Shown here: one piece after another, positions 1 to 8,605 of the stretch
How positions within the stretch are numbered: position 1 is the stretch's first letter
Layout: each line of letters begins with the position of its first letter
Assembly: GCA_001556125.1 (NCBI GenBank)
Contig: LSIG01000034.1
Coordinates: forward strand, 3,231 to 67,230
Source of the DNA: Rhizobiales bacterium CCH10-E5
GTDB lineage: Bacteria > Pseudomonadota > Alphaproteobacteria > Rhizobiales > Beijerinckiaceae
Reading direction: 5' to 3'
Length of the DNA: 64,000 nucleotides
Translations under genes and position numbers: made by a program
The notes under the pieces: generated by a model
The model's input: the letters and a program-made list of their open reading frames with translations, nothing else
What the model was told of the DNA's origin: nothing
Databases searched by the model: none

Positions 1-760
1 GCAGCCCGCCGCCGACATCGATATGGATGCCGGTCGCATAAGGGATCGCCCCCGTGACGAGGGCGGCGACCGTGCGCCCGACATCGGAGGGCTCGCCCCA
101 GCGCTGCATCGGAATGCCGCCAGCCGCGAGCAGCGCGTCGTACTTCTCCGTCGCCGGCGCGGTCATAGCGGTGCGGATCACACCCGGGCGGACCTCGAAC
201 ACGGCGATGCCGGCGGCGGCTAGGCGCGCCGCGAACAGCTTCGCCATCATGCCGACGCCGGCCTTGCTGATGCAGTAATCGGCGCGGTTCTCGCCGATGA
301 TCTCGGCATTCGCCGAGCCGATGAAGATGATCGAGCCCGGCTGGCCCGGCGCCCTCGCCAGCCGCCGGCGCGCGAAGGCCTGCGTCAGGAAGAAGCCGGC
401 GCGGAGATTGACCGAAAGCGTGTCGTCGAAGCTCTCCGGCGAGAGATCGAGCAGGTCGCCCCGCTGGCGCGAGGTGATGCCGGCATTGTTCACGAGGCAC
501 TCCGGCTCGCCGAGATCGACGGCAATCCGCTCGATCAGCGCGTCATGGCCCGTGAGATCGGCGACGTCGCAGCTGTAATAGGCGCCCGCGTCGGACGGGC
601 CCTGCCGTGCCTCGGAGACAGGCTCCTGGCTGACCCGCGCCACGACGAAGCCGGCAGCAGCGAGCGCTTCCGCGATGGCCGCGCCAATGCCGCGCCCTGC
701 CCCGGTGACGATCGCGACGCGTTTCACGGCGCCGGTCTCGCGGCCCGACCGGCAGGGCAT
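1..760 (-). CDS. SDR-family NAD(P)-dependent oxidoreductase (3-oxoacyl-ACP reductase-like), 3' end cut by window edge
   Basis: This is a short-chain dehydrogenase/reductase with a Rossmann fold. It shows the N-terminal nucleotide motif TGAGRGIG, the NNAG motif in the middle, and the active-site Tyr-x-x-x-Lys as YCISK. The protein runs off the left edge just after IHIDVGGG, which is normally near the C-terminus of the family, so only a few residues should be missing. The ATG at 760 is in frame and gives an 11-residue extension; a GTG at 727 beginning VKRVAIVTG is equally plausible and fits the usual family start better. The gene is divergent from the CoA-transferase at 884 and shares with it a promoter region carrying a LacI-type operator. 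It probably oxidises or reduces a hydroxyacyl or keto intermediate of the same pathway; the substrate is unknown. Confidence 0.9.
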   Translation of the reverse strand, partial: MPCRSGRETGAVKRVAIVTGAGRGIGAAIAEALAAAGFVVARVSQEPVSEARQGPSDAGAYYSCDVADLTGHDALIERIAVDLGEPECLVNNAGITSRQRGDLLDLSPESFDDTLSVNLRAGFFLTQAFARRRLARAPGQPGSIIFIGSANAEIIGENRADYCISKAGVGMMAKLFAARLAAAGIAVFEVRPGVIRTAMTAPATEKYDALLAAGGIPMQRWGEPSDVGRTVAALVTGAIPYATGIHIDVGGGL

Positions 761-788
761 CTCATGGCCGGGGCAAGGCGTCTCGGAC

Positions 789-818
789 TTGACACTGGTC
801 GACTCCCAATTCTATGCA
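789..818 (+). promoter_or_regulatory. Putative sigma-70 promoter for the CoA-transferase gene
   Basis: A perfect -35 hexamer TTGACA at 789-794 is followed by an 18-base spacer and a -10-like TATGCA at 813-818. It points at the CoA-transferase start at 884. The -10 element overlaps the LacI-type operator at 815-828, so repressor binding would block RNA polymerase. This is assigned from sequence pattern only. Confidence 0.5.
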
Positions 819-828
819 AGCGGTTACA
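815..828. promoter_or_regulatory. LacI-family operator 1
   Basis: TGCAAGCGGTTACA fits the general LacI/CcpA-family consensus TGNAANCGNTTNCA at every fixed position. It lies in the divergent region between the SDR gene (start 760 or 727) and the CoA-transferase gene (start 884). A near-identical copy, 12 of 14 bases the same, lies at 3509-3522. No LacI-family regulator is encoded in the window, so the cognate protein is presumably just outside it or elsewhere. Confidence 0.6.
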
Positions 829-883
829 AAACCGGCTGCGAAAGTCAATCGCTCCGATGCCGGACGCAGCGAGGAAGCGACCG

Positions 884-2521
884 ATGAAGGTGATCAGCGC
901 GAGCGAGGCAGCCTCGCTCATCCAGCCCGGCGACAGCATCCTGGTCAGCGGCTCGGGCGGCGGGCATTGCGTGCCGGAGGCCGTGCTGGAAGCGATCGAG
1001 GCCCGCTTTCTCGAGACCGGCGCACCGCGCGACCTCTGCCTGATCCACGCGGTGGGCATTGGCGACCGCAAGCTGAAGGGCGCGGCGCGCTTCCGCCACC
1101 CCGGCATGCTCAGGCGCAGCATCACCGGCGCGCTGGTCGATTCCCCGCCGCTGATCGAGCTGGCGCAGAAGGATCTGATCGAATCCTACACCCTGCCGCA
1201 GGGCGTGATCGCGCAGATGACCCGCGAGATCGCCGCCGGCCGCCCCGGCGTCATCACCAAGACCGGGCTGCACACCTTCGTGGATCCGCGCCAGCGCGGC
1301 GCGCGGCAGAGCGCTTCGGCGCGCGAAGACCTCGTCGAACTGCTCGAGATCGGCGGCGAGGAATGGCTGCGCTTCAAGCCCTTTCCGCTCGATGTCGTGC
1401 TGTTGCGCGGGACCACCGCCGACGAGGACGGCAACGTCACCATGGAGCAGGAGGCGGTGCCCGGCGAGATGCTCTCCTCCGCCCAGGCGGGCCGGCGCCT
1501 CGGCGCGGTCGTCGTCGTGCAGGTCAAGCGGCTGGCGCGGCGCGGGACGCTGCCGCAGCGGGCGGTGAAGATCCCCGGCATCCTCGTGGACCATATCGTC
1601 GTCGACGAGAACCAGCGCCAGACCTACTGGAGCGACTACAATCCGAGCTATTCCGGCGAGATGCGGATTCCGCTGGAGGGCATGCGCCGCCTGCCCTTCA
1701 CCGAGCGCAAGATCGTCGCGCGACGCGCGGCCATGGAGATCCGCCCCGGCGCGATCTGCAATCTCGGCGCCGGCATCTCGACCGGTGTCTCGGCGGTCGC
1801 GGCGGAGGAAGGCTTCCTCGACGAGATCGTTCTGACCAACGAGCAGGGCTTCGTCGGCGGCGCGCCGCTGACGGGGCCGGATTCCGGCGCCGCCCAGAAC
1901 TACGACGCCGTCGTCGACCAGCCCTACCAGTTCGATTTCTACGATGGCGGCGGGCTCGACATCGCCTTCCTCTCCTTCGCCGAGGTCGATGGCGAGGGCC
2001 ATGTCAATGTCAGCCGCTTCGGCGACACCATCGTCGGCATCGGCGGCTTCGTGAACATCAGCCAGAACGCCCGCAAGGTCGTGTTCAGCGGCACCTTCAC
2101 CGCCGGCGGGCTGCAGATCGCCACCACGGACGGGCAGCTGCGCATCCTGCAGGAGGGCCGCAGCCGCAAGTTCGTCCGTGCGGTCGAGCAGATCTGCTAC
2201 AATGGCCGCTTCGCCCGCGAGCAGGGCCGCGAGGCGGTTTTCGTGACGGAACGCGCGGTCTTCCGCGTCGGCGCCGGCGGGCTCGAACTCTGCGAGGTCG
2301 CGCCCGGCATCGACATCGAGCGCGACATCGTTGCGCATATGGATTTCCGCCCCGCCATCGCGGCCGATCTCAGGACGATGGATGCGCGCCTCTTCGCGGC
2401 CGAGCCGATGGGCCTCAAGCGCGACATCGCGGCACTCGGCTCGCAGGCTCGCCAGCCGCGTCGTCGGCTGGGGCAGACGGAGGCTGTGCAGCGCGTCGCG
2501 GGCGTGGCCGAACCGGCTTGA
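884..2521 (+). CDS. Acyl-CoA:acetate/3-ketoacid CoA-transferase family protein (fused alpha-beta, PCT/YdiF type)
   Basis: The predicted enzyme of about 545 residues transfers CoA between carboxylic acids, activating a substrate acid at the expense of acetyl-CoA or another acyl-CoA. The two CoA-transferase halves are fused in one chain, the arrangement of propionate CoA-transferase and E. coli YdiF. The likely catalytic glutamate is Glu320 in NEQGFVGG, the E-x-G motif of class I CoA-transferases, preceded by the glycine-rich segment NLGAGISTG. The ATG at 884 (MKVISASEA) is chosen because homology begins there; the open frame extends upstream but with protein unlike the family and across the promoter region. 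It ends three bases before the convergent ketopantoate-reductase-like gene. With the MaoC and enoyl-CoA hydratase genes downstream, it suggests CoA activation and degradation of an imported carboxylate. Confidence 0.88.
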   Translation: MKVISASEAASLIQPGDSILVSGSGGGHCVPEAVLEAIEARFLETGAPRDLCLIHAVGIGDRKLKGAARFRHPGMLRRSITGALVDSPPLIELAQKDLIESYTLPQGVIAQMTREIAAGRPGVITKTGLHTFVDPRQRGARQSASAREDLVELLEIGGEEWLRFKPFPLDVVLLRGTTADEDGNVTMEQEAVPGEMLSSAQAGRRLGAVVVVQVKRLARRGTLPQRAVKIPGILVDHIVVDENQRQTYWSDYNPSYSGEMRIPLEGMRRLPFTERKIVARRAAMEIRPGAICNLGAGISTGVSAVAAEEGFLDEIVLTNEQGFVGGAPLTGPDSGAAQNYDAVVDQPYQFDFYDGGGLDIAFLSFAEVDGEGHVNVSRFGDTIVGIGGFVNISQNARKVVFSGTFTAGGLQIATTDGQLRILQEGRSRKFVRAVEQICYNGRFAREQGREAVFVTERAVFRVGAGGLELCEVAPGIDIERDIVAHMDFRPAIAADLRTMDARLFAAEPMGLKRDIAALGSQARQPRRRLGQTEAVQRVAGVAEPA

Positions 2522-2524
2522 GGT

Positions 2525-3460
2525 TCAGGCCTCGTCCCTCGCCCTTTCCAGCCCGAGCATCAGAGCCGCGAGAGCCTCGATCGTCGGCGTCGGCACGCTC
2601 TTGGAGCGGCCGCGTTCGATGACGCTGCCATAGATCGCTCCGACCTCGCTGGGCCGGCCCGCCTCGATATCGCGGCGCATGCTGGTCTTGTTGCGCGCTG
2701 CTCCGCTGCCGACGATGCCGTCGAAGACGCGGTAGCGTGTTTCTGGCGGCAGATCGATGCCCCAGGCCTGGGCCACCGCAGCGGCCTCGTCCATCGCCCG
2801 CCTCGCGATCAGGGCCAGCGGCGGCAGGCTCGCGACGCCGCCGATGGTCAGCCCGGTCAGGCCACTGGTCGCGGACATAGCGACGTTCAACATCAGCTTC
2901 CGCCATTTCTCCGTCAGAATGGACGCGCTCGCCTCGGTCGGGATGCCGCGCTCGGTCAGCAGCCTGGCCAGCGCTTCGGCCCTCTGCGAGAGGCCGCCCG
3001 ACATTTCGCCGATCAATGTCGGCAATGCGGCGTAGTTGCGGACCACGCCGGGAGCTTCCAGCGTTGCGCCGAGCGAGGTCAGGCCGCCCAGGACGGCACC
3101 CGGCCCCATCGCCTCCGCCATGATCTCTTCATTGCCGAGACCGTTCTGGAGGCTCAGGGCAATAGCGCCGGGCGCCATCAGCGGCGCCACGCTTCGGCTC
3201 ACCTCGCGCGTCGCATGCGCCTTGCACTGGATCAGCACGAGATCGGCCGGGACAACGCTTCTCGGCGTGGTTGCGACGTGGATCGGAACGCTGCGGTCAC
3301 CCCCCTCCCCGACGATGCGCAAGCCCCGCTCGCGGATCGCCGATGCACGCTCCTCGCTGCGCATCAGGAGCGTGACGCGCAGGCCCCGCTCGGCCAGCAG
3401 GCCACCGAACAGGCAGCCCATCGCTCCCGCCCCGGCCACCAGGACACGCGGATCCTTCAT
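2525..3460 (-). CDS. 2-dehydropantoate 2-reductase family protein (ApbA/PanE-like)
   Basis: The product is a 311-residue NADPH-dependent reductase of the ketopantoate reductase family. The Rossmann motif GAGAMG sits near residue 10 (VLVAGAGAMGCLFGGLLAERG) and a helical C-terminal domain follows. The ATG at 3460 is preferred over one at 3499 because GAGGAGG lies six bases upstream and the protein then begins directly with the nucleotide fold. Catabolic clusters often carry PanE paralogues that reduce branched 2-keto or beta-keto acids, so the true substrate may not be ketopantoate. It is divergent from the ABC transporter operon starting at 3660, and a LacI-type operator lies between them. I do not assign the symbol panE because the context is catabolic. 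Confidence 0.85.
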   Translation of the reverse strand: MKDPRVLVAGAGAMGCLFGGLLAERGLRVTLLMRSEERASAIRERGLRIVGEGGDRSVPIHVATTPRSVVPADLVLIQCKAHATREVSRSVAPLMAPGAIALSLQNGLGNEEIMAEAMGPGAVLGGLTSLGATLEAPGVVRNYAALPTLIGEMSGGLSQRAEALARLLTERGIPTEASASILTEKWRKLMLNVAMSATSGLTGLTIGGVASLPPLALIARRAMDEAAAVAQAWGIDLPPETRYRVFDGIVGSGAARNKTSMRRDIEAGRPSEVGAIYGSVIERGRSKSVPTPTIEALAALMLGLERARDEA

Positions 3461-3506
3461 CTGCAGCCTCCTCGTCGCCGCGTTGCCGACGCCGGCCATT
3501 CACGAC

Positions 3507-3524
3507 AATGTAAGCGGATACATT
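3507..3524. promoter_or_regulatory. LacI-family operator 2 (palindrome in divergent promoter)
   Basis: AATGTA and TACATT form perfect 6-base arms around AGCGGA. The core TGTAAGCGGATACA (3509-3522) matches the LacI-family consensus with one mismatch and differs from operator 1 at 815-828 in only two bases. A candidate promoter for the transporter operon follows: TTGTCA at 3529-3534, 17 bases, TAGCTT at 3552-3557. The pair of operators suggests one repressor controls both divergent regions. Confidence 0.6.
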
Positions 3525-3659
3525 TTGCTTGTCACGCCGGCCAGGGTCGACTAGCTTCTCCGCATCGACCATGGCGGCGCCCAGCAACTGCAGCGCAGCG
3601 CCCCATCAAGAGCGCCGCCTGCGGGCAGGTGCCGGACCACAGGGAAGGAGAGCCGGGAC

Positions 3660-4514
3660 ATGGCTTCGCAGATGGCGTCGCGGGCGGCGTCCGATTTCGA
3701 CAGCGCGCCGGCGGTTGAGGCCGCGCCGCGCCGCCGCTCGCCGACGATGCGACGGCTGCGCGCGATCGGCTGGAATCTGATTCCGCCGCTGACCTTCGTG
3801 GCCATCGTCGGCCTGTGGTCCTTCTCGATTCAGTTCTTCAAGATCCCGGCCTATCTGCTGCCGGCGCCAGGGGCGGTCTTCCAGCGCGTCGTCACCGATG
3901 CCGGCATGCTCTGGCTCAATGCCAAGGTGACGCTGACCGAGATCGTGCTCGGTTTCGGCCTGACGGTCGTCTTCGCAATCCCGCTCGGCCTGCTGATCGC
4001 GCTCTCGCCGATCGCCAAGCAGACACTCTATCCGCCGATCATGCTGCTGCAGCTCGTGCCGAAGATCGCGGTGGCGCCGCTCTTCCTGGTCTGGCTCGGT
4101 TTCGGGATGGAATCGAAGGTCCTGCTGACCCTGCTGATGACGTTCTTCCCGCTGCTTCTCGCGAGCATCAGCGGCTTCCAGATCCTCGACCAGCGGCTGC
4201 TCTACCTGACCCAGTCGATGGGGGCGAGCACCTGGCAGACCTTCTGGTATCTGCGCTTCCCCGCCGCGCTGCCGGTCATCTTCTCCGGCATCAAGACCTC
4301 GGCCACCATTGCCGCGACGGCCGCCATCGTCGCCGAATTCGTCGGCGCCAATCAGGGCCTCGGCTATGTCCTGCTGCGCGGCACCAGCACGCTCGACATC
4401 GAGCTGACCTTCGCGGTCCTCGTCGTGCTCACCATCATCGGCATCGTCATCAACTACGCGGTCGAGTTCAGCGAGTGGCTGATGACGCCCTGGCAGCGTC
4501 GCACCCGCCGCTGA
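3660..4514 (+). CDS. ABC transporter permease (SsuC/TauC-like, NMT1-type uptake system)
   Basis: The integral membrane permease has 284 residues and about six hydrophobic segments, the first near residues 40-60 (LIPPLTFVAIVGLWSF). The binding-protein-dependent transport domain lies in the second half, with the coupling-helix region around SMGASTWQTFWYLRFPAALP. A polar 30-residue N-terminal tail precedes the first membrane helix. It is the membrane part of a transporter completed by the binding protein at 4612 and the ATPase at 6181. Unusually, a MaoC dehydratase gene sits between the binding protein and the ATPase. Family members import sulfonates, taurine, nitrate, pyrimidine precursors or aromatic and short-chain carboxylates; the neighbours here favour a carboxylate. 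Confidence 0.9.
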   Translation: MASQMASRAASDFDSAPAVEAAPRRRSPTMRRLRAIGWNLIPPLTFVAIVGLWSFSIQFFKIPAYLLPAPGAVFQRVVTDAGMLWLNAKVTLTEIVLGFGLTVVFAIPLGLLIALSPIAKQTLYPPIMLLQLVPKIAVAPLFLVWLGFGMESKVLLTLLMTFFPLLLASISGFQILDQRLLYLTQSMGASTWQTFWYLRFPAALPVIFSGIKTSATIAATAAIVAEFVGANQGLGYVLLRGTSTLDIELTFAVLVVLTIIGIVINYAVEFSEWLMTPWQRRTRR

Positions 4515-4537
4515 GCACGGCGGAGCGGCAGCGAAAC

Positions 4538-4556
4538 GCTGGCCGAAGGAGCCAGC
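4538..4556 (+). other. Intercistronic stem-loop between permease and binding-protein genes
   Basis: GCTGGC (4538-4543) pairs with GCCAGC (4551-4556) across a 7-base loop. Outer flanks CGGCGGAGCGG and CCGCCCCGCCG can extend the stem imperfectly. There is no T-run, so it is not an obvious terminator. Hairpins here often stabilise the mRNA 3' of a less expressed gene and help set high expression of the following binding protein. Function is inferred. Confidence 0.4.
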
Positions 4557-4611
4557 TTCCGCCCCGCCGAGACGAAAACCACAACAAGACCAACACAATG
4601 GGAGGGTTCAC

Positions 4612-5610
4612 ATGAAGCACTGGATCAATCGCTCGCTGGCGGCCACCGCCTTTGCCGCCGGCCTCGGGCTTTCTGTCGCGCTGGCCCAGACCCCTGTCAC
4701 CTTCCAGCTGAACTGGACGGCGGGTGGCCCGAATGCCGGTTTCGCCGCCGCCGTCGGCGAGGGCTACTACAAGGCCGCCGGGCTCGATGTCACGATCGTG
4801 CAGGGCAACGGGTCGGGCAACACGGCGCAGCTCGTCGCCAGCGGCCGTTCGCAACTCGCCTATGCCGACGCGGTGGCGGTCAGCCAGCTGATCTCCAAGG
4901 GCGCGCCGATGAAGATCGTCTCGACGATCTACCAGTCGAACCCCAATGCCGTGAACGCGCTCAAGAAGACCGGCATCAAGTCCGTCGCGGATCTGAAGGG
5001 CAAGAAGATCGGCGTGCCCGCCGGCGGCTCGCAGGGCCCGATGCTGCCGCTTCTCCTCAAGGCCAACGGCCTGAAGGAATCGGACATGACCCTGATGACC
5101 ATGCCGGTGGCCGCGATGGTGCCCTCGCTTCTGCAGGGCCAGGTCGACGCCATCCTCGGCTCGACCGATGCCTACCAGATCCAGCTCGAGATGCAGGGCG
5201 CCGAGCTGACCAATTTCCCCTTCGCCGATCACGGCGTTCCGACGGTGGCGACCTCGATCTTCGCGTCGAACGACTACATCAAGCAGAATCCCGAGGTCCT
5301 GAAGAAGTTCATCGCCGCGAGCCTGAAGGGCTGGTCGTTTGCGCTCGACAACCCGGCGAAGGCGATCGAGCACGTCAAGACGCTGTTCCCGGACGTCAAC
5401 GTCAAGCTCGCCACGGCCGAGCTCGCCGCGATCACCCCGCTGTTCTGCAGCGGCGGCGCCAAGTTCATCGGCAAGGCCGAGGACGCGCACTGGACCCGCA
5501 CCCAGGCGCTGCTCTCCGAGGTCAAGCTGCTGCCGGAGAACCAGGATCCGAAGAGCTACTACACCAATGAGTATCTGCCCGCCGAGAGCGAGATGCGCGC
5601 CTGCAAGTGA
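4612..5610 (+). CDS. ABC transporter substrate-binding protein, NMT1/THI5-like
   Basis: This is a 332-residue periplasmic binding protein. A signal peptide covers about residues 1-25 (KHWINRS, then a hydrophobic stretch, cleaved near ALAQ). The mature part begins FQLNWTAGGPNAGF, characteristic of the NMT1/THI5 family, and has ligand-loop segments such as QGNGSGNTAQLVASG and GVPAGGSQGP. GGGAGG lies just upstream of the ATG. It captures the solute for the permease at 3660 and ATPase at 6181. The family includes binding proteins for thiamine precursors, riboflavin, taurine, phthalate-like and pyrimidine compounds, so the ligand is undetermined. Confidence 0.92.
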   Translation: MKHWINRSLAATAFAAGLGLSVALAQTPVTFQLNWTAGGPNAGFAAAVGEGYYKAAGLDVTIVQGNGSGNTAQLVASGRSQLAYADAVAVSQLISKGAPMKIVSTIYQSNPNAVNALKKTGIKSVADLKGKKIGVPAGGSQGPMLPLLLKANGLKESDMTLMTMPVAAMVPSLLQGQVDAILGSTDAYQIQLEMQGAELTNFPFADHGVPTVATSIFASNDYIKQNPEVLKKFIAASLKGWSFALDNPAKAIEHVKTLFPDVNVKLATAELAAITPLFCSGGAKFIGKAEDAHWTRTQALLSEVKLLPENQDPKSYYTNEYLPAESEMRACK

Positions 5611-5644
5611 GCAGGCGTTTCCCGCCCTCCCCGCGACCAGGACG

Positions 5645-6180
5645 ATGCCGGACGCCATGCAGGACAAACCGAGACTGGGTTATCGCTATGACGACCTCCA
5701 TGTCGGGATGCGCTTTCGCAGCCCGGGCCGCACGATCACCGATGCCGACCTGGTCGGCTTCGCAGGGCTGACGGGCGATTTTTCGGAGCTGCACACCAGC
5801 GACGTCTACGCCCAGGCCAGCCAGTTCGGTCGAAGGGTCGCGCATGGCATGCTCGGACTCGCCTATGCCCATGGCCTGATGTGGGCGCGCACCGGCGAGC
5901 TTCGCGAGACGGCGATCGCCTTCCTCGGCATCGACGGCTGGCGCTTCGTCGGACCGGTCTTCGTCGGCGATACGATCTTCGTCGACTACGAGCTCGCCGA
6001 ACTGCGCGACAGCCGCTCGCGGCCGACCCAGGCGATCGCCACTTTCGAGGTCAAGGTGGTGAAGCAGGACGGGTCGGTCGTGCAGCAGGGCCGCAAGGCC
6101 CTGCTCGTCTCCAAGGTGCCGCTCGAGGCCGTGGCGGCGTCGAGTTCCGCCGCTCCCGCGGCCAACGAACGGACAGCCTC

Positions 6181-6184
<4 letters not shown>
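5645..6184 (+). CDS. MaoC-like hot-dog-fold dehydratase/hydratase
   Basis: The product of 179 residues has a single hot-dog domain of the MaoC/(R)-specific enoyl-CoA hydratase type. The hydratase-2 motif reads GDFSELH...FGRRVAHGML; Asp45 and His50 have the D-x4-H spacing of the catalytic pair in PhaJ-type hydratases. The ATG at 5645 gives the family-length protein; the longer open frame upstream overlaps the binding-protein gene and is not real. It overlaps the following ATPase gene by four bases (ATGA), so the two are translationally coupled. It probably hydrates an enoyl-CoA, or dehydrates a hydroxyacyl-CoA, derived from the imported acid. The alanine/serine-rich C-terminal tail (about residues 160-179) looks unstructured. 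Confidence 0.88.
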
Positions 6185-7005
<821 letters not shown>

Positions 7006-7006
7006 C

Positions 7007-7798
7007 ATGGCGAATGACGGCGCGGCAGGGGGCAGCGCGAGCCTGAGCGAGACCTGCTTCATCGCCGAGATCGTGCTGTCGAACGGGCCGCTCAACCTCG
7101 TCACGGGTTCGCTGCTACGCCAGCTCAACCGCATCCTGGCCGACCTCGCGCGGCGGGACGACCTGCGCTGCGTGATCCTACATGGCGGCGAGTCCCGCGC
7201 CTTCTGCGCCGGCAGCGACATCAAGGAGTTCGCCTCGGTCCGCCACGAGGCCAGCGAGCGCAAGATCCTGGTGGAGGACATGGTGCTGCGCAATCTCGCG
7301 CGGCTGCCGATGCCGACCATCGCCGCCATCGATGGGCCCGCGCTTGGCGGCGGGCTCGAACTGGCGCTCTGCTGCGATCTGCGGGTCCTGAAGGCGGGCG
7401 TCGCCATCGGTCTGCCGGAATGCCATCTCGGCGGGCTCGCCGGCAGCGGCGCCGTCCGGCTGACACGGCTCGTGGGCCCGGCCCGCGCCAAGCAGATGCT
7501 GTTCACCGGCGCCACCATCTGCAGCGAGACCGCCCTCTCCTGGGGCGTCGTCAACGCGGTCGCCTCCGACGGGTCGGCGCTGGAGGCCGCGCGGCGGCTT
7601 GCCGGCGAGATCGCCCAGCGCGGCCCGATCTCGAACCGCCTCGCGAAGGACCTCGTCGATCGCGCCGGCGACCTGCCGCTCGACGCCGGGCTGATGCAGG
7701 CCAATGTCGCGCAGCAGCGCATTTTCGATTCCGACGACCTGCACGAGGGCGCTGCCGCCTTCTTCGGCAAGCGCGCGCCTGTCTTCGCTGGGCGATGA
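7007..7798 (+). CDS. Enoyl-CoA hydratase/isomerase (crotonase) family protein
   Basis: The product is a 263-residue crotonase-fold enzyme. The two oxyanion-hole segments are present: AFCAGSDIKEF around residues 64-74 and GPALGGGLELALCCDLRV near residue 110. A glutamate in GLPECHLGG corresponds to the first catalytic acid of enoyl-CoA hydratases. The ATG at 7007 follows the ATPase stop by one base, so it belongs to the same operon. It likely catalyses hydration or isomerisation of the enoyl-CoA made after CoA transfer. MaoC and crotonase hydratases have opposite stereochemistry, so having both could allow epimerisation of a hydroxyacyl-CoA. That last point is inference. Confidence 0.9.
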   Translation: MANDGAAGGSASLSETCFIAEIVLSNGPLNLVTGSLLRQLNRILADLARRDDLRCVILHGGESRAFCAGSDIKEFASVRHEASERKILVEDMVLRNLARLPMPTIAAIDGPALGGGLELALCCDLRVLKAGVAIGLPECHLGGLAGSGAVRLTRLVGPARAKQMLFTGATICSETALSWGVVNAVASDGSALEAARRLAGEIAQRGPISNRLAKDLVDRAGDLPLDAGLMQANVAQQRIFDSDDLHEGAAAFFGKRAPVFAGR

Positions 7799-7826
7799 TG
7801 CCTGGCCCTACCACCACTGGACCAGG

Positions 7827-7846
7827 CTTGGTCATGCCGGACCAAG
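7827..7846. terminator. Candidate bidirectional terminator between convergent genes
   Basis: CTTGGTC (7827-7833) and GACCAAG (7840-7846) form a 7-bp stem with a 6-base loop in the 93-base gap between the enoyl-CoA hydratase (+) and kdpE (-) genes, both of which end here. An overlapping arm GGACCA just upstream allows an alternative fold. There is no T-tract, so it would be a weak or factor-assisted terminator. The TGGTC-N6-GACCA layout also resembles a GntR-type operator, but its position at two gene ends argues against that. Confidence 0.35.
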
Positions 7847-7891
7847 GAAGAGCGAAGATCCGCCTAGCCCGTACGAGGCTCACGGCCTCCT

Positions 7892-8605
7892 CTAGGCTTG
7901 TGCCGCGTTGCGCGCATCGACGAGGCGGTAACCGACGCCGGGCTCGGTCAGGATGAAGCGGGGGTCGGCCGCGTCGTCTCCGATCTTTTCGCGCACATGG
8001 CCGATCGCGATCCGCAGATAATGCGTGTCGGCGACATGGGCCGGGCCCCAGATCGTGGTCAGGAGCTGGCGGTGCCCGACGAGCTTGCCGGCATTGCGCG
8101 CCAGCAGAGCGACGACGTCGAATTCCTTGCGTGTCAGCTTCACGGCCTGGCCGTCGACGCTCACCGTGCGGCTCGCCAGGTCGATCTCGAGCCCGCCAAT
8201 CCGGATGGCGGCCGGCTCGGCGTTGCGTTCGCCGCGGCTGCGCAGCAGCGCCCGAAGCCGCGCCAGCAATTCGCCCGTGGAGAACGGCTTGGTGACATAG
8301 TCGTCGGCGCCGGCATCCAGCGCCGCGATCTTCTCGGTCTCGGCATCGCGCACGGACAGAACGAGAATCGGCACGCTCGACCATTCGCGGATCGCCTGGA
8401 TCACCGCCTTGCCGTCCATGTCGGGCAGGCCGAGATCGAGCAGCACGGCATCGGGCGCCGCCGTCGCGGTGCGCTCGACGCCGAGGCGGCCGCGGTCGGC
8501 TTCCAGCATCTCGAAGCCGCCGGCGCCGAGCACGATCGCGAGAAAGCGCCGGATCGGCGCCTCGTCGTCGATCACCAGGATGCGGGCGGGCTTGGGCTCG
8601 GTCAT
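7892..8605 (-). CDS. kdpE: Two-component response regulator KdpE
   Basis: The 237-residue OmpR/PhoB-family regulator activates the kdp operon when phosphorylated by KdpD. The receiver domain has the acidic pair in LVIDDE, phospho-acceptor Asp57 in AVLLDLGLPDMDG, and the conserved Lys in VTKPFSTGEL. The C-terminal winged-helix domain follows from about residue 130 (GGLEIDLASRTVSVDG, then LTRKEFDVVALLARN). It overlaps kdpD by four bases (ATGA), so the sensor and regulator are coupled. It is the last gene of the kdp operon, and its expression probably depends on the same K+-regulated promoter upstream of the small ORF at 15896. Confidence 0.95.
   Translation of the reverse strand: MTEPKPARILVIDDEAPIRRFLAIVLGAGGFEMLEADRGRLGVERTATAAPDAVLLDLGLPDMDGKAVIQAIREWSSVPILVLSVRDAETEKIAALDAGADDYVTKPFSTGELLARLRALLRSRGERNAEPAAIRIGGLEIDLASRTVSVDGQAVKLTRKEFDVVALLARNAGKLVGHRQLLTTIWGPAHVADTHYLRIAIGHVREKIGDDAADPRFILTEPGVGYRLVDARNAAQA

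Noticed and set aside
545..883. N-terminal extension of the CoA-transferase frame to 545
   Set aside because: The extra residues match no family, overlap the divergent SDR gene and would cross the promoter and operator; the ATG at 884 starts exactly at the conserved domain.
7820..7846. TGGTC-N6-GACCA as a GntR-type operator
   Set aside because: It lies between two converging gene ends, where a transcription terminator is more sensible.
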